From the NCBI RefSeq assembly GCF_002266285.1, contig NZ_NPMS01000010.1:62001-126000 (forward strand): DNA of 64,000 bases, read 5' to 3'. The notes beneath the pieces are model-generated. The model was given only the letters and a program-made list of their open reading frames with translations. It searched no databases and was not told the origin of the DNA. The translations under genes and the position numbers were made by a program. This document shows positions 1 to 10,274 of this stretch, piece by piece. Origin of the DNA: Virgibacillus indicus (GTDB taxonomy: Bacteria > Bacillota > Bacilli > Bacillales > Amphibacillaceae). Position 1 is the first letter of the stretch. Every line of letters starts with the position of its first letter.

Positions 1-1
1 G

Positions 2-94
2 GGCGATGTTTCCGAGTACAACAAAAAATATTTGGAGACAAAAATTACGAAATCCGGCCACATAGAAGCGGAAGGAACATGCCCAAATGACTAA
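2..94 (+). CDS. C-terminal end of an unidentified protein (partial, enters from left edge)
   Basis: An open frame enters the window at base 2 and runs 30 codons to a TAA at 92-94. Its last residues read GHIEAEGTCPND. The stop overlaps the ribD start in ATGACTAA, an 8-bp overlap typical of translationally coupled genes, so this is probably a real upstream cistron of the ribD operon. I do not recognise the family from so short a tail. Confidence 0.55.
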   Translation, partial: GDVSEYNKKYLETKITKSGHIEAEGTCPND

Positions 95-1184
95 GCCTGA
101 ATTTTATATGGACCTTGCTTTAAACAATGCCAAAGCAATGAAAGGCCAAACAGATCCTAATCCACTCGTAGGATCTGTTATTGTTAATGAGAGCCGAATT
201 GTCGGGATCGGGACACATTTAAAGGCTGGCGAACCCCATGCAGAGATCCATGCGATTCGGATGGCTGGTGAAATGGCTAAAGGCGGCACGATTTACGTAA
301 CACTTGAGCCCTGCTCCCACCATGGCAGAACAGGACCCTGTGCGGAAGCAATTGTTCAGGCCGGAATTAAAAAAGTGGTAATTGCAGCACTGGATCCAAA
401 TCCGGTTGTATCAGGAAATGGAGTTAAAATACTGCAGGATGCGGGCATCGAAGTCATTACCGGAGTTCGTGAAGAAGAATCCAAACAGATGAATGAAGTA
501 TTTAATAAATTCATCGTTCAAAAGAAGCCATTCGTCACATTAAAATCAGGAATAACATTGGATGGCAAAGTTGCCACACACAAATTTAACAGCAAATGGA
601 TTACATCTGAAGAAGCAAGGCGAGACGTGCACCATCTCAGAAATGAAAACATGGCAATTCTAGTTGGTATCAACACAGCCATAAAGGATGATCCAGCATT
701 AACTACACGAATTCCCAATGGCCGTAATCCAATCCGTGTTGTTTTGGATTCCACATTAAAAATACCATTGGATTATCAGCTGGTAACAGATAAGCAGGCA
801 GAAACCTGGATATTTACAAGTAAAAATTGCGACAAGGTTAAGAAAAAGGCATTGGAAGACGTTGGAGTCAAGGTTTTTGCAACAAGCAGTAAGAAATCGG
901 TTGATCCAAATGAAGTTGTGCAGATATTAGGTGATAAAGGAGTATCTTCTGTATTGATTGAAGGTGGAGGAAACGTGAATGCTTCTTTTTTGGAAAACAA
1001 ATTGATCGATAAAGTGGTCCTTTATTTCGCACCAAAATTAATTGGCGGTCAAGATGCCCCCACTTTCCTTGAGGGAACAGGATTTGAAATGATGAAAGAT
1101 GCCATTGAGCTAATAGACACGGACTTTGTCAGGGTTGGGAAAGATTTCAAATTTATTGGGTACCCAAATTATGACAAGTCATGA
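87..1184 (+). CDS. ribD: RibD, bifunctional riboflavin deaminase/reductase
   Basis: RibD performs two steps of riboflavin synthesis: deamination of diaminohydroxyphosphoribosylaminopyrimidine, then NADPH-dependent reduction of the ribosyl side chain. The N-terminal deaminase domain (about 1-145) shows the zinc site: H51-A-E53, and C76 and C85 in an EPCSHHGRTGPC motif. The C-terminal reductase domain (about 147-360) follows, with a VLIEGGG motif near 290. At 365 aa it is full length for the family. The start ATG lies inside the end of the preceding frame with a GGAAGG-like ribosome site upstream. No other rib gene follows; the next gene, 18 bp on, is a HAD phosphatase. Confidence 0.95.
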   Translation: MTKPEFYMDLALNNAKAMKGQTDPNPLVGSVIVNESRIVGIGTHLKAGEPHAEIHAIRMAGEMAKGGTIYVTLEPCSHHGRTGPCAEAIVQAGIKKVVIAALDPNPVVSGNGVKILQDAGIEVITGVREEESKQMNEVFNKFIVQKKPFVTLKSGITLDGKVATHKFNSKWITSEEARRDVHHLRNENMAILVGINTAIKDDPALTTRIPNGRNPIRVVLDSTLKIPLDYQLVTDKQAETWIFTSKNCDKVKKKALEDVGVKVFATSSKKSVDPNEVVQILGDKGVSSVLIEGGGNVNASFLENKLIDKVVLYFAPKLIGGQDAPTFLEGTGFEMMKDAIELIDTDFVRVGKDFKFIGYPNYDKS

Positions 1185-1202
1185 CAGATTGAGGGGTGTA
1201 AT

Positions 1203-1766
1203 ATGAAGTTCGGTTTTGATATTGATGATACATTAATCAACCTGAGGGAGCATGCTTTCCAAATTTATAAGAAAAAGTTAAACCAAGATCCGCCGCTCGA
1301 CGTTTTTCACGCATTGAACCGGGTAGAAATACACGAACCCTTTGGATTAACAGATACAGAGGGCAAAGACATGTGGGAAAGCTCCTTGGAAGAAATTTAT
1401 TATACAAACTGCCCTGCTTTTCCTGGGGCGATTGAAACATTAATGGAATTGAATAGGAATGGGCATGAAATCTACTATATAACTGCCAGGCCAAAGGAAC
1501 ATGGTGAAAGAACGAAAAAGTGGATGAAAGTGCAAGGGTTTCCTGTGAGGGATGATCACTTTTTCTATGGCATGCAGGATAATGAGAAAATACATATCAT
1601 TCGGAAATTAAAGCTTGATTACTATGTTGATGATAAACCTGCCGTGCTGAACACACTTACCGACGACTCGGTAAAGCTGATCATTAAGGATCAATCCTAT
1701 AATCAGGACTTGGAAATGGATCGGGTTGTGGAGTGGGCGGAATTTAAGGAATTAATTAGCAAATAG
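1203..1766 (+). CDS. HAD-family 5'(3')-deoxyribonucleotidase-like phosphatase
   Basis: A 187-aa cytosolic HAD hydrolase with the nucleophile motif FDIDDTL at residues 5-11 (D6 and D8), a Thr motif II in YYITARP around residue 95, and an acidic VDDK motif III near 142. This pattern matches the NT5C/YqfW putative nucleotidases, which remove phosphate from (deoxy)nucleoside monophosphates. It follows ribD by 18 bp behind a GAGGGGTG ribosome site and is probably co-transcribed. A role in dephosphorylating a riboflavin intermediate is conceivable from context, but the motif pattern fits nucleotidases better. Confidence 0.8.
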   Translation: MKFGFDIDDTLINLREHAFQIYKKKLNQDPPLDVFHALNRVEIHEPFGLTDTEGKDMWESSLEEIYYTNCPAFPGAIETLMELNRNGHEIYYITARPKEHGERTKKWMKVQGFPVRDDHFFYGMQDNEKIHIIRKLKLDYYVDDKPAVLNTLTDDSVKLIIKDQSYNQDLEMDRVVEWAEFKELISK

Positions 1767-1769
1767 GGG

Positions 1770-2030
1770 ACGCGGGGACAGGTTCTTTGTCCCATTGGGA
1801 TTAACATTATAAAGTTGTGTAAAGCCCCAGAAAAGTCGCGCAATACTCTCGTAAAGTTGCGCAACAGCTAAGGAAAATCGTGCGGTATCACTACTTTATT
1901 GGTATATCGCACGACTTTTGGCTTGGTTCGCACGACTTTAAGTCTGAGTTGCGCGATCTTTAGTGTCCACCGCGCGAGTTTCGTCCATCGTCCCCACCTT
2001 GACTGGGACGATGGACCTGTCCCCACGTGC
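1770..2030. repeat. REP-like flanks around a 21-bp-phased inverted repeat array
   Basis: The whole gap between the convergent HAD and glgP genes is an organised element. The left end carries GCGGGGACAGGTTC followed by TTTGTCCC; the right end carries the inverted form GGACCTGTCCCCACGTG. Between them lies the phased array at 1811-1981. GGGGACAGG-type inverted motifs resemble REP sequences mobilised in trans by Y1/RAYT transposases in Bacilli (recalled family knowledge). No transposase is present here. Confidence 0.65.
1811..1981. repeat. Snap-back array A: 4 forward + 4 inverted cores, 21-bp period
   Basis: Forward cores AAAGTTGTGTAA, AAAGTCGCGCAA, AAAGTTGCGCAA and AAAATCGTGCGG start at 1811, 1832, 1853 and 1874. 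Inverted cores TCGCACGACTTT, TCGCACGACTTT, TTGCGCGATCTT and CCGCGCGAGTTT start at 1907, 1928, 1949 and 1970. Every step is exactly 21 bp. Spacers of about 9 bp are not conserved. Transcribed, it would fold into a long hairpin of short helices separated by symmetric internal loops. Confidence 0.85.
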
Positions 2031-2035
2031 CTCCC

Positions 2036-4471
2036 TCACACCTGCTTCAGCTTCCAGATATCAGAAACATATTCCTGAATCGTCTGATCACTGGAGAATT
2101 TCCCTGAATATGCAATATTAGTCACACTCATGGTAAGCCATGTTTTCCTGTCACGGTAAGCTCGCTCAGCAAGCTCATGGGTTTCAATATATGGTTCAAA
2201 ATCCTTTAATACAAAATAAGGGTCGTTATGGTACAGAATATTATAGTAGATATCTTTAAATTCAATTTCATTCGAGCCAAATTCGCCCTGATTTAATTGG
2301 TCCAGTATCCGCTTAACGCGATCATCTGTGTTATATATATCCATTGCATGATAGCCTCCATGCTGATAATAATGCATTACTTCATCTGCCGTTAAACCGA
2401 AAATGAACATATTTTCATTTCCAACTAAATCATTAATTTCAATGTTAGCTCCATCAAGCGTGCCAAGTGTCAGGGCACCGTTCATCATCAATTTCATATT
2501 GCCAGTACCTGATGCTTCTTTACTTGCCGTTGAAATCTGCTCACTGATATCTGCTGCCGGTATGATCTTTTCAGCAAGGCTGACATTATAGTTTTCTAAA
2601 AAAATCACTTTCAGCTTATCCTGAATATCTGGATCATAGTTAACGATGGAAGCTACTGTATTAATAAGCTTTATTGTTTCTTTTGCTAAATGATAGCTCG
2701 GTGCAGCCTTTGCCCCAAAGATAAATGTACGAGGAGTCATATCCTGATTCGGATTCTCTTTTAATTCATTATATAAATAAATAACATGGAAAATATTGAG
2801 CAGCTGCCGCTTGTATTCATGCAGTCTTTTAATCTGCACATCGAAAATGGACTGATCATCGACTAATATTCCTGTGCGTTCACGAATAAATTTGGCAAGT
2901 GCTTTTTTGTTTTCATGCTTGACCTTATCAAACTTTTCCAAGAGTGATGGGTCCTTTGAATATTTTAATAAACTAATCAGTTGCTTTGGCCGCTTGATCC
3001 ACTGCGGACCAATCACATCTGTTATCAGTCCTGATAAATTGGGATTTACTTGCAGAAGCCAGCGGCGGTGTGTGATTCCATTTGTCTTATTATTAAACCG
3101 CTCCGGGAAAATCCAAAAGAAATCTTTCATTTCCTGTTTCTTTAATATTTCCGTATGAATACGCGCCACACCATTTACACTAAAGCTTCCGACAATTGCC
3201 AAACGCGCCATATGCACCCGTTCGTCAGCTACAATTGCCATGTTGGGGATTTTCTCCCTAATTTCTTTGTGATCATACCATATCCCTTTGCAAAACCTTT
3301 CATTTATTTCATCAATGATCATATAAATACGAGGAAGCAGTGTTCTCAGCATATCCACTGGCCATGTTTCCAGGGCCTCACTCAATGTTGTATGATTTGT
3401 ATATGCGAACACCTTTGTTGTAACTTGCCAGGCAGCATCCCAGCCAAAATGCTCTTCATCCATCAAAATACGCATCATTTCAGGGATTGCGAGACTGGGG
3501 TGTGTATCATTTATTTGAATGACAACCTTCTCCGTCAGTCTCCTCAATGAAAGCTGATGGTTTTTCTTAAAATCACTGATTATATTTTGTATGCTTGATG
3601 ATACTAGAAAATATTGCTGTTTTAAACGTAATTCCTTTCCTTCATGACTGGAATCATCCGGATATAAAAACCCGGTAATTTGTTCAATGGAATGCTGGTG
3701 ATCCAAATTATGATAAAAGTCTGAATCCCCTCCATTTAAATCATCATGATCTCGGCAGAATGCTTCTGCACTCCAAAGCCGAAGCGTATTGACAACACCA
3801 TTTTGATAACCAACTACGGGAATATCATAAGGAATTGCCATGACTTTGTCGGTGTTTTCATATTTAAATTCAAGTGATCCATCATTCTTCTTGAACATAT
3901 GTACATCCCCATGAAAATGAATACAAATCGCTTCATCATCTTTTCGGTTTTCCCATGGATAATCATCTTTCAGCCAATAGTCGGGAAGTTCCACCTGATT
4001 TCCATGAATGATTCGCTGTTCAAATAAACCATAACGGTATCTGATTCCAAAACCATGACCAGGATATTGAAGAGAAGCCAGGGAATCTAAAAAGCATGCT
4101 GCCAGCCGTCCTAAGCCGCCATTTCCTAATCCTGCGTCATGCTCTTGGGCGAAAATTTGTTCCGGTTCAAATCCGAGCTGTTCCAGCGCCTGTTTGGAAG
4201 CATCCAGCATCCCACATTTTAAAAGGTTACTTTCAATCAGGCTGCCAATTAAAAACTCCATTGACAGATAATAAACTTGTTTAGAATTCTTTTCTTTATA
4301 TCTTCTTTCGGTTTCAAGCCACTGTGGCATAATTTCATCATTGACAATCGAAGCAAGAACATAATAAATGTCCTTATTTGATGCATCATTCACATCCAAC
4401 CCTTTTTCAGTCTTTAATTTAGTTGTGATTTTCTCCTTCAGCAATGTTGCAGTTACGTGAGACAAGGGCAA
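2036..4471 (-). CDS. glgP: GlgP, glycogen phosphorylase
   Basis: Phosphorolyses alpha-1,4 glycosidic ends of glycogen to glucose-1-phosphate; cytosolic, pyridoxal-phosphate dependent, glycosyltransferase family 35. The PLP-lysine motif SGTGNMK lies near residue 658, followed by TLDGANIEI. Early family motifs EQEHDAGLGNGGLGRLAACF-type and YYLSMEFLIG are present. The 811 aa are close to the B. subtilis protein (about 798). The frame starts with TTG at 4471 behind a run of G residues at very short spacing, so the exact start is uncertain. It is the last gene of glgBCDAP, 11 bp after glgA. Confidence 0.95.
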   Translation of the reverse strand: MPLSHVTATLLKEKITTKLKTEKGLDVNDASNKDIYYVLASIVNDEIMPQWLETERRYKEKNSKQVYYLSMEFLIGSLIESNLLKCGMLDASKQALEQLGFEPEQIFAQEHDAGLGNGGLGRLAACFLDSLASLQYPGHGFGIRYRYGLFEQRIIHGNQVELPDYWLKDDYPWENRKDDEAICIHFHGDVHMFKKNDGSLEFKYENTDKVMAIPYDIPVVGYQNGVVNTLRLWSAEAFCRDHDDLNGGDSDFYHNLDHQHSIEQITGFLYPDDSSHEGKELRLKQQYFLVSSSIQNIISDFKKNHQLSLRRLTEKVVIQINDTHPSLAIPEMMRILMDEEHFGWDAAWQVTTKVFAYTNHTTLSEALETWPVDMLRTLLPRIYMIIDEINERFCKGIWYDHKEIREKIPNMAIVADERVHMARLAIVGSFSVNGVARIHTEILKKQEMKDFFWIFPERFNNKTNGITHRRWLLQVNPNLSGLITDVIGPQWIKRPKQLISLLKYSKDPSLLEKFDKVKHENKKALAKFIRERTGILVDDQSIFDVQIKRLHEYKRQLLNIFHVIYLYNELKENPNQDMTPRTFIFGAKAAPSYHLAKETIKLINTVASIVNYDPDIQDKLKVIFLENYNVSLAEKIIPAADISEQISTASKEASGTGNMKLMMNGALTLGTLDGANIEINDLVGNENMFIFGLTADEVMHYYQHGGYHAMDIYNTDDRVKRILDQLNQGEFGSNEIEFKDIYYNILYHNDPYFVLKDFEPYIETHELAERAYRDRKTWLTMSVTNIAYSGKFSSDQTIQEYVSDIWKLKQV

Positions 4472-4482
4472 TCCCCCTATTC

Positions 4483-5913
4483 TTAAATTAATATTGGCTC
4501 CGGTTTTAACTGATCGTAAATTCCTGCATATTTATGTGCTGAATCTATCCAGCTGAACCGGCTTTTATTAACATTCTTGAGCAGCTGCTGCCACTCAAGC
4601 GGACTATTATAAATGGTTAGAGCATACTGTAAGACTGACAAAAGATCATGCGCATTATAATTTACAAAGCTAAATCCATTACCTTCTCCAGATAATTCGT
4701 TATAAGGGGATACAGTATCTTTCAGCCCTCCTGTCTCCCTTACTATCGGAACTGTTTTATATTGCAATGCGATAAGCTGGGCCAAACCACATGGCTCAAA
4801 TTTAGATGGCATGATCAGGAAATCTGCACTTGCATACATTTGTCTGGCTAAACCTTCATCAAAGGTTAAAATTGTCGCTGCTTTTTCCGGATAGCGATTT
4901 GAAACCTCTCTGAAATAAGATTCAAATTCCTCATCACCAGTACCTAAAATGGCAAATTGCACATCTTCCTGTATGAATTCATCTAAAATATGCTGAACGA
5001 GATGCAACCCCTTTTGTTCTACCAGCCTTGTAATGATAATAAATAATGGCTTTTCGCTGTCCTTTGGCAGTCCAAGCTTCTCCTGGAGCACAATTTTATT
5101 TTCCTTCTTTTTAATTCTTGAAGAACGGTAATTCACTGAAATAAATGGATCCGTTAATGGATTGTATTCTTTTAAATCAATACCATTCAGCACCCCGGCT
5201 AAATCATCCGTTCTTTCCAAAAGAATCGGATGAAGTCCTTCACTATAGTATGGGTCTTTTATTTCTTCTGCATAACCGGGACTGACAGTTGTAATTTTAT
5301 CTGCATGAAACAGAGCGCCCTTCAGACAGTTCAACATACCGTTCCATTCCATGCCCGCTATATGCTCCCTGGATAATTGAAAAAAATCATCGAATATAGC
5401 TAGTGGCATAATGCCCTGATACTTAATGTTGTGAATGGTAAATACTGTTTTCATATCTTCGACAGGCTGCATAATTTTAGCAAGAGCTACAGCCATTCCT
5501 GCCTGCCAATCATGTGCATGAAGAATATCCGGTTTAAATTCAATATGAGCCAGTGCTTCAATAACGGCCTGGCTGAAAAACACAAACCGTTCCCCATCAT
5601 CGTAATATCCGTACACTCCTTTACGGGTAAAGTAATAATCATTGGAGATAAAATAATAGATTATATTGTTATAATTTAGTGTGTATATACTTGCTTCCTG
5701 ATTTCTCCAGCCAAGCTCAACAGTACAAGCGGTATAGTATTCCATTTGATCCCGCCATTTTTCATCTATTTCATCATATAATGGAAGAATCACACGGGCC
5801 TCAACATGTTCATTCTGTTTTAAGGCTTGAGGAAGCGAACCGACTACATCTGCTAATCCTCCTGTTTTAATAAAAGGTGTGCATTCCGATGCAACAAATA
5901 ATATTTTATTCAT
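4483..5913 (-). CDS. glgA: GlgA, ADP-glucose glycogen synthase
   Basis: Transfers glucose from ADP-glucose to the growing alpha-1,4 chain; glycosyltransferase family 5, GT-B fold. The N-terminus has the ADP-glucose binding motif KTGGLADVVGSLP from K16. The C-terminal domain has the retaining GT motif PSKFEPCGLAQL. At 476 aa it is full length (about 480 expected). It starts with ATG preceded by GGAAGGAGATATCTTAA and lies 76 bp downstream of glgD, the largest gap in the operon. Confidence 0.95.
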   Translation of the reverse strand: MNKILFVASECTPFIKTGGLADVVGSLPQALKQNEHVEARVILPLYDEIDEKWRDQMEYYTACTVELGWRNQEASIYTLNYNNIIYYFISNDYYFTRKGVYGYYDDGERFVFFSQAVIEALAHIEFKPDILHAHDWQAGMAVALAKIMQPVEDMKTVFTIHNIKYQGIMPLAIFDDFFQLSREHIAGMEWNGMLNCLKGALFHADKITTVSPGYAEEIKDPYYSEGLHPILLERTDDLAGVLNGIDLKEYNPLTDPFISVNYRSSRIKKKENKIVLQEKLGLPKDSEKPLFIIITRLVEQKGLHLVQHILDEFIQEDVQFAILGTGDEEFESYFREVSNRYPEKAATILTFDEGLARQMYASADFLIMPSKFEPCGLAQLIALQYKTVPIVRETGGLKDTVSPYNELSGEGNGFSFVNYNAHDLLSVLQYALTIYNSPLEWQQLLKNVNKSRFSWIDSAHKYAGIYDQLKPEPILI

Positions 5914-5989
5914 TTAAGATATCTCCTTCCCAGAGGATGTATGTTCACCAAATGATAGATTGAAATCTTTTGATCACATCTCTATTCGA

Positions 5990-7102
5990 TTAAGTTGTTA
6001 CAACTTGTCTTTTAGCAACTGCATATGGTTTATTTTTTGATCCAATCAGCTTTTGACCTGCTGTCACATGGACATCTTTATCCAGTATCACATTCTCCAG
6101 ATATACTCCTTCTTCAATAACGCAGTTCTGCATAATAATCGAATCTTTAATCACAGCGCCACTCTCTACCGTCACTCCCCGGAATACCACACTGCTGTTC
6201 ACCTCGCCATCAACCACACAGCCATCTGCAATAATCGAACGTTTCACCATTGCTTTTTCACGGTATGTTACTGGTGGATGATTGGATACCTTCGTCCGGA
6301 TAAATGGCTGCTTGTAAAATAAATCCAGGTAATTTTCTTCCTTCAGCAGATTCATATTATGACGATAGAAACTTTCTATTGAATTAATAAATGCACTATA
6401 GCCTTCATTTTGGTATGTTTGGATTTTTAATTTTGACTGATTTTCCTGAATTGCAGCAGTAAAGAAATCCCCCTGATGATGGGCAATACATTCATCTACT
6501 AAATCCATTAACAAATCTTTATTTATAATATAAACCCCCGTAAACACTTGCGGGTTCTTCTTATCATTTGTAATATCCCGAACCCATCCATCTTCGTCTG
6601 CATCAATGCGGCAGTAAGGTTCATGCTCCTTTTTTAATGATTCGACCTGTGTTGAAACAAGCGTAATATCAGCGTTGCGCTCCAGATGCAGTTTAAAGGC
6701 AGCTTTATAATTCGAATTTGTTATAAATTGACTGCCGCTGATCAGTACATAAGAGGACTTGCCGCGTTCGAAATAATCCCGATTATTATGGAAAAACTGC
6801 AGGTCTCCTTTTGAAATATCAGATGGATCATTCCAGTCAGGCGGAAGGATAAACAAACCGCCATTTCGCCGATCCAATTCCCAGTGCTCGCCTGTACCAA
6901 GGTGATCCATTAGGGAACGGTATTTATTGCGGGTGAAAATGGCTACTTCTTTTATATTGGAATTAGTCATATTGGACAGTGGAAAGTCGATCATCCGATA
7001 GCGTCCTGCAAAAGGGATAGAGGCACCATTACGGAAATAAGTTAATTCATGGAAATAATGATGTTCATGCTCAAGATTTATAAGACCCATCATTGTGTTC
7101 AT
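5990..7102 (-). CDS. glgD: GlgD, ADP-glucose pyrophosphorylase regulatory-type subunit
   Basis: A 370-aa paralogue of GlgC. In Bacillaceae, GlgC and GlgD form a heteromeric ADP-glucose pyrophosphorylase. The N-terminal nucleotidyltransferase fold keeps [14 protein letters not shown], but the glycine-rich GGxGxRL loop of the catalytic subunit is missing at the N-terminus, consistent with a modulating rather than primary catalytic subunit. The C-terminus holds left-handed beta-helix hexapeptide repeats (about 265-345). The start overlaps the glgC stop by 4 bp. Confidence 0.93.
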   Translation of the reverse strand: MNTMMGLINLEHEHHYFHELTYFRNGASIPFAGRYRMIDFPLSNMTNSNIKEVAIFTRNKYRSLMDHLGTGEHWELDRRNGGLFILPPDWNDPSDISKGDLQFFHNNRDYFERGKSSYVLISGSQFITNSNYKAAFKLHLERNADITLVSTQVESLKKEHEPYCRIDADEDGWVRDITNDKKNPQVFTGVYIINKDLLMDLVDECIAHHQGDFFTAAIQENQSKLKIQTYQNEGYSAFINSIESFYRHNMNLLKEENYLDLFYKQPFIRTKVSNHPPVTYREKAMVKRSIIADGCVVDGEVNSSVVFRGVTVESGAVIKDSIIMQNCVIEEGVYLENVILDKDVHVTAGQKLIGSKNKPYAVAKRQVVTT

Positions 7103-8256
7103 ACAACTTCCCCTCCCACCAATGGGAACATCTCTGTAATTAACTGTTGATCAACTACCAGTGGTTCCTCTTCTTTTCCAATTCGAATATTTGTTCCTTC
7201 TGGTATAACGATGTTTTCCATTACAATGACCCGCTCCAATATACAGTTTTTGCTGACTTTAACTCCTGGATGAAGGATAGATTTCTGAATAAGGCTGTTA
7301 GAATCTACTTCTACATCTTTAAACAGCACGGAGCTAATAACGGTACCATTAACCCAGCATCCAGACTTGACAAGTGAATGCTTCACCACCGCATTCGTTC
7401 CAAAATATTGTGGCGGAAAGTTTGAATCATTCGTAGACACCCTCCACTTTTTATTATTCAGTGACAGGCTCCAATCTTCATCAAGCAAATCCATATTTGC
7501 CTCCCAGTAGCTCTGAACAGTGCCGACATCCTTCCAATAGCCTTCAAAACGATATGCATACATCCTGCAGTTATCAGAAAGCATTGCAGGAATGATATCT
7601 TTGCCAAAGTCATGGCTTGATGAGCCTTGTTTCGCATCCTCCATTAAGTAACTTCTCAATTTTTTCCATGTAAACATATAAATCCCCATGGATGCCAGGT
7701 TGCTTTGTGGATGCTCCGGTTTTTCATCAAATTCATAAATTCTTGATTGATCTGTTGTATTAAGAATGCCGAAACGCGATGCCTCTTCCCATGGTACTGG
7801 AACTACGGAAATGGTAGCATCGGCTTTCGATTGTTTATGGTGATCCAATAACTTTTGATAATCCATCTGATAAATATGATCACCTGATATAACGAGTACA
7901 TATTCCGGATCATATTGATCAATAAAGTGAATATTTTTATGAATGGCATCCGCTGTTCCGGAATACCAGTCGCCACCATGTTTCGCTGTATAAGGAGGCA
8001 GAATCGTCACACCGCCATTTTGCCGATCCATATCCCAGGGCTTGCCATTGCCTATGTGTTTATTGAGCTCCAGCGGTGAGTATTGAGTTAAGACACCTAA
8101 TGTATCAATTCCTGAATTGGCACAATTACTTAATGTGAAATCTATAATCCGATATTTCCCGCCAAAGGGCACTGCTGGTTTTGCTATATTATTCGTTAAA
8201 GCACCTAATCGTTTTCCTTCTCCGCCGGCTAACAACATACCTATACACTCTTTCAC
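7099..8256 (-). CDS. glgC: GlgC, glucose-1-phosphate adenylyltransferase
   Basis: Makes ADP-glucose from glucose-1-phosphate and ATP, the committed step of bacterial glycogen synthesis. The N-terminal nucleotidyltransferase domain opens with [15 protein letters not shown] and has the substrate motifs [19 protein letters not shown] and [13 protein letters not shown]-terminal beta-helix follows from about residue 290. At 385 aa it is full length (380 in B. subtilis). The start overlaps glgB by 4 bp and the end overlaps glgD by 4 bp, so the three genes are translationally coupled. Confidence 0.95.
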   Translation of the reverse strand: MKECIGMLLAGGEGKRLGALTNNIAKPAVPFGGKYRIIDFTLSNCANSGIDTLGVLTQYSPLELNKHIGNGKPWDMDRQNGGVTILPPYTAKHGGDWYSGTADAIHKNIHFIDQYDPEYVLVISGDHIYQMDYQKLLDHHKQSKADATISVVPVPWEEASRFGILNTTDQSRIYEFDEKPEHPQSNLASMGIYMFTWKKLRSYLMEDAKQGSSSHDFGKDIIPAMLSDNCRMYAYRFEGYWKDVGTVQSYWEANMDLLDEDWSLSLNNKKWRVSTNDSNFPPQYFGTNAVVKHSLVKSGCWVNGTVISSVLFKDVEVDSNSLIQKSILHPGVKVSKNCILERVIVMENIVIPEGTNIRIGKEEEPLVVDQQLITEMFPLVGGEVV

Positions 8257-10157
8257 TGGACATCCTCCTTGGTATTTTTAAAAATTGCTATTGCTAATGG
8301 CGGTACTTTAATTTTTATATGCTGTGGCAGTCCATGCCATTTTTGAGGAAAACTAAAATGCCCGGCTTTATTTTCTTGACCAGAACCGCCAAATTCCTCT
8401 TTATCCGAATTAAGAATTTCTTCATACGTTCCCGAGACTGGAACTCCTACCTTATAGTCATAATAAACATTGGGTGTAAAATTACAGACAACGATCAGCT
8501 CCTCATTCTGCTCTTTGTTTTTTCTGCGAAAGGCGATGATACTCTGATCAATATTATGTGGGTCAATCCATTCAAATCCCTTCGGATCATGATCCATTTC
8601 ATAAAGCTCAGGGTAATCCAGATAAAAATGGTTTAATGCTTTCACATAATGATGCATTGCATGATGCAATGGATAATTTAATAAATGCCAGTCTACTTCC
8701 TCTTTATCCTTCCATTCTGCGTATTGCCCCAGCTCTCCGCCCATAAATAACAGTTTTTTGCCAGGGTGTGCCATCATATAGCCATATAGAAGCCGTAAAT
8801 TTGCAAACTGCTGCCACCTGTCACCAGGCATTTTATCAAGCAATGATTTCTTGCCATGGACTACTTCGTCATGCGAGAGTGGAAGAAGGAAGTTTTCAGA
8901 ATGTGTATACATAAATGAAAAGGTAAGCAGATTATGGTGCCATTTGCGATGAACAGAATCCCTGCCCATATAGTCAAGCATGTCGTTCATCCAGCCCATA
9001 TTCCATTTAAAGTTGAATCCGAGACCGCCCGCATAAGTCGGGGCAGTGACTAATGGCAAATCTGAACTGTCCTCAGCCATCATAAGTGTATTTGGTTCAT
9101 ATAAAAAAACAGCTTCATTTAATTTTTGGATAAAGGCAAATGCCTCCAGGTTCTCTTCTCCGCCATAGGAATTATAGATTTTCTCTTGCCTATCTGATTT
9201 ATCGAAATTAAGATAGAGCATACTTGCTACTGCATCAACTCTTAGACCATCGATATGGTATTCTTCAAGCCAGAAGAGTGCGTTTGAAATTAAAAAACTT
9301 TGCACTTCAGGACGTCCGAAGTCAAAGGTTAATGTTCCCCATGATACCTTTTCAGCCTTATTGGAGTCGGAATATTCATATACAGCTCCACCATCAAATG
9401 TACGAAGTGCAAAATCATCCTTACAAAAGTGACCTGGCACCCAGTCCATGATGACACCAATATTATGCTGATGGCATTGGTCCACAAAGTATTTAAAATC
9501 ATCACGCCCGCCATAACGTGATGTTACTGAGTAATAGCCGGTTATTTGATAACCCCAGGATAGGTCCAATGGATGCTCAGCCAGAGGCAGCAGTTCAATA
9601 TGTGTATAGCCCATTGATTTGACGTATGGTATCAATTCCTCAGCAAGTTCCAGATACGTATAAAAATCACCTGTCTCCTTTATTTTCCAGGATCCTAAAT
9701 GAACCTCATAGATTGAAATAGGTGAAATGTACGGATTAAATGCTTCCTTTTCTAATTGCCAATCCTTATCATTCCATTCATATACAGAAATACCGGGAAC
9801 GATTGACGCAGTTGCAGGTCGAAGCTCCGACTGTACTGCGTATGGATCTGATTTCATCAGTATCTGGCCAGTTGAGGATACAATTTTATACTTGTAAGGG
9901 ATGCTTTCGAAAATGTCTGTAAAAAAACCAGCCCATAACCCCTCTTTTGTAATTCTTTCTAATGGATGGCTATCTCCTTTCCATTCATTAAACTCACCGG
10001 CTAGGCTTATATTTTTGGCATTTGGTGCCCATACTGCAAATCTGTAACCCTCGGTACCTTTCCATTCAATGAAATGGCAGCCCAATAAATTATGACTGTG
10101 GAAATTTGTACCCTGGTGAAATAAGAATATGTCCTGTTCTGAAATGTTGTAATGCAA
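8253..10157 (-). CDS. glgB: GlgB, 1,4-alpha-glucan branching enzyme
   Basis: Introduces alpha-1,6 branches into glycogen; GH13 family. An N-terminal CBM48 domain (about 25-110) precedes the GH13 barrel. The catalytic Asp is in [11 protein letters not shown] near residue 306, the acid Glu in MMAEDSS near 360, and the third acid in [16 protein letters not shown] near 425. At 634 aa it matches B. subtilis GlgB (627). The first codon is TTG at 10157 with AAAGGGGTCAGCATA upstream. It is the first gene of the operon, about 60 nt downstream of the promoter at 10227-10255. Confidence 0.95.
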   Translation of the reverse strand: MHYNISEQDIFLFHQGTNFHSHNLLGCHFIEWKGTEGYRFAVWAPNAKNISLAGEFNEWKGDSHPLERITKEGLWAGFFTDIFESIPYKYKIVSSTGQILMKSDPYAVQSELRPATASIVPGISVYEWNDKDWQLEKEAFNPYISPISIYEVHLGSWKIKETGDFYTYLELAEELIPYVKSMGYTHIELLPLAEHPLDLSWGYQITGYYSVTSRYGGRDDFKYFVDQCHQHNIGVIMDWVPGHFCKDDFALRTFDGGAVYEYSDSNKAEKVSWGTLTFDFGRPEVQSFLISNALFWLEEYHIDGLRVDAVASMLYLNFDKSDRQEKIYNSYGGEENLEAFAFIQKLNEAVFLYEPNTLMMAEDSSDLPLVTAPTYAGGLGFNFKWNMGWMNDMLDYMGRDSVHRKWHHNLLTFSFMYTHSENFLLPLSHDEVVHGKKSLLDKMPGDRWQQFANLRLLYGYMMAHPGKKLLFMGGELGQYAEWKDKEEVDWHLLNYPLHHAMHHYVKALNHFYLDYPELYEMDHDPKGFEWIDPHNIDQSIIAFRRKNKEQNEELIVVCNFTPNVYYDYKVGVPVSGTYEEILNSDKEEFGGSGQENKAGHFSFPQKWHGLPQHIKIKVPPLAIAIFKNTKEDVQ

Positions 10158-10226
10158 TATGCTGACCCCTTTCGTGAACGGCAGAAGAAGGATATATATG
10201 AATTCCTCACCTTATGAATATGGATA

Positions 10227-10255
10227 ATTATAGGTCCTAATTTTTGGTATTTCAA
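10227..10255 (-). promoter_or_regulatory. Sigma-A promoter of glgBCDAP
   Basis: Read on the minus strand: -35 TTGAAA (10255-10250), 17-bp spacer, perfect -10 TATAAT (10232-10227). The predicted start near 10220 leaves a leader of roughly 60 nt before glgB. This is one of the strongest promoter-like sites in the window. Confidence 0.75.
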
Positions 10256-10274
10256 GATGTTTTCAGAAGATTCG

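Noticed and set aside
62..71. CATAGAAGCG near the left edge as another dispersed repeat copy
   Set aside because: It lies inside a coding frame and only ten bases match; probably coincidence.
1811..1981. Could the 21-bp arrays be CRISPR loci?
   Set aside because: Spacers are only about 9-11 bp, the second half is inverted relative to the first, cores are degenerate and no cas gene is present.
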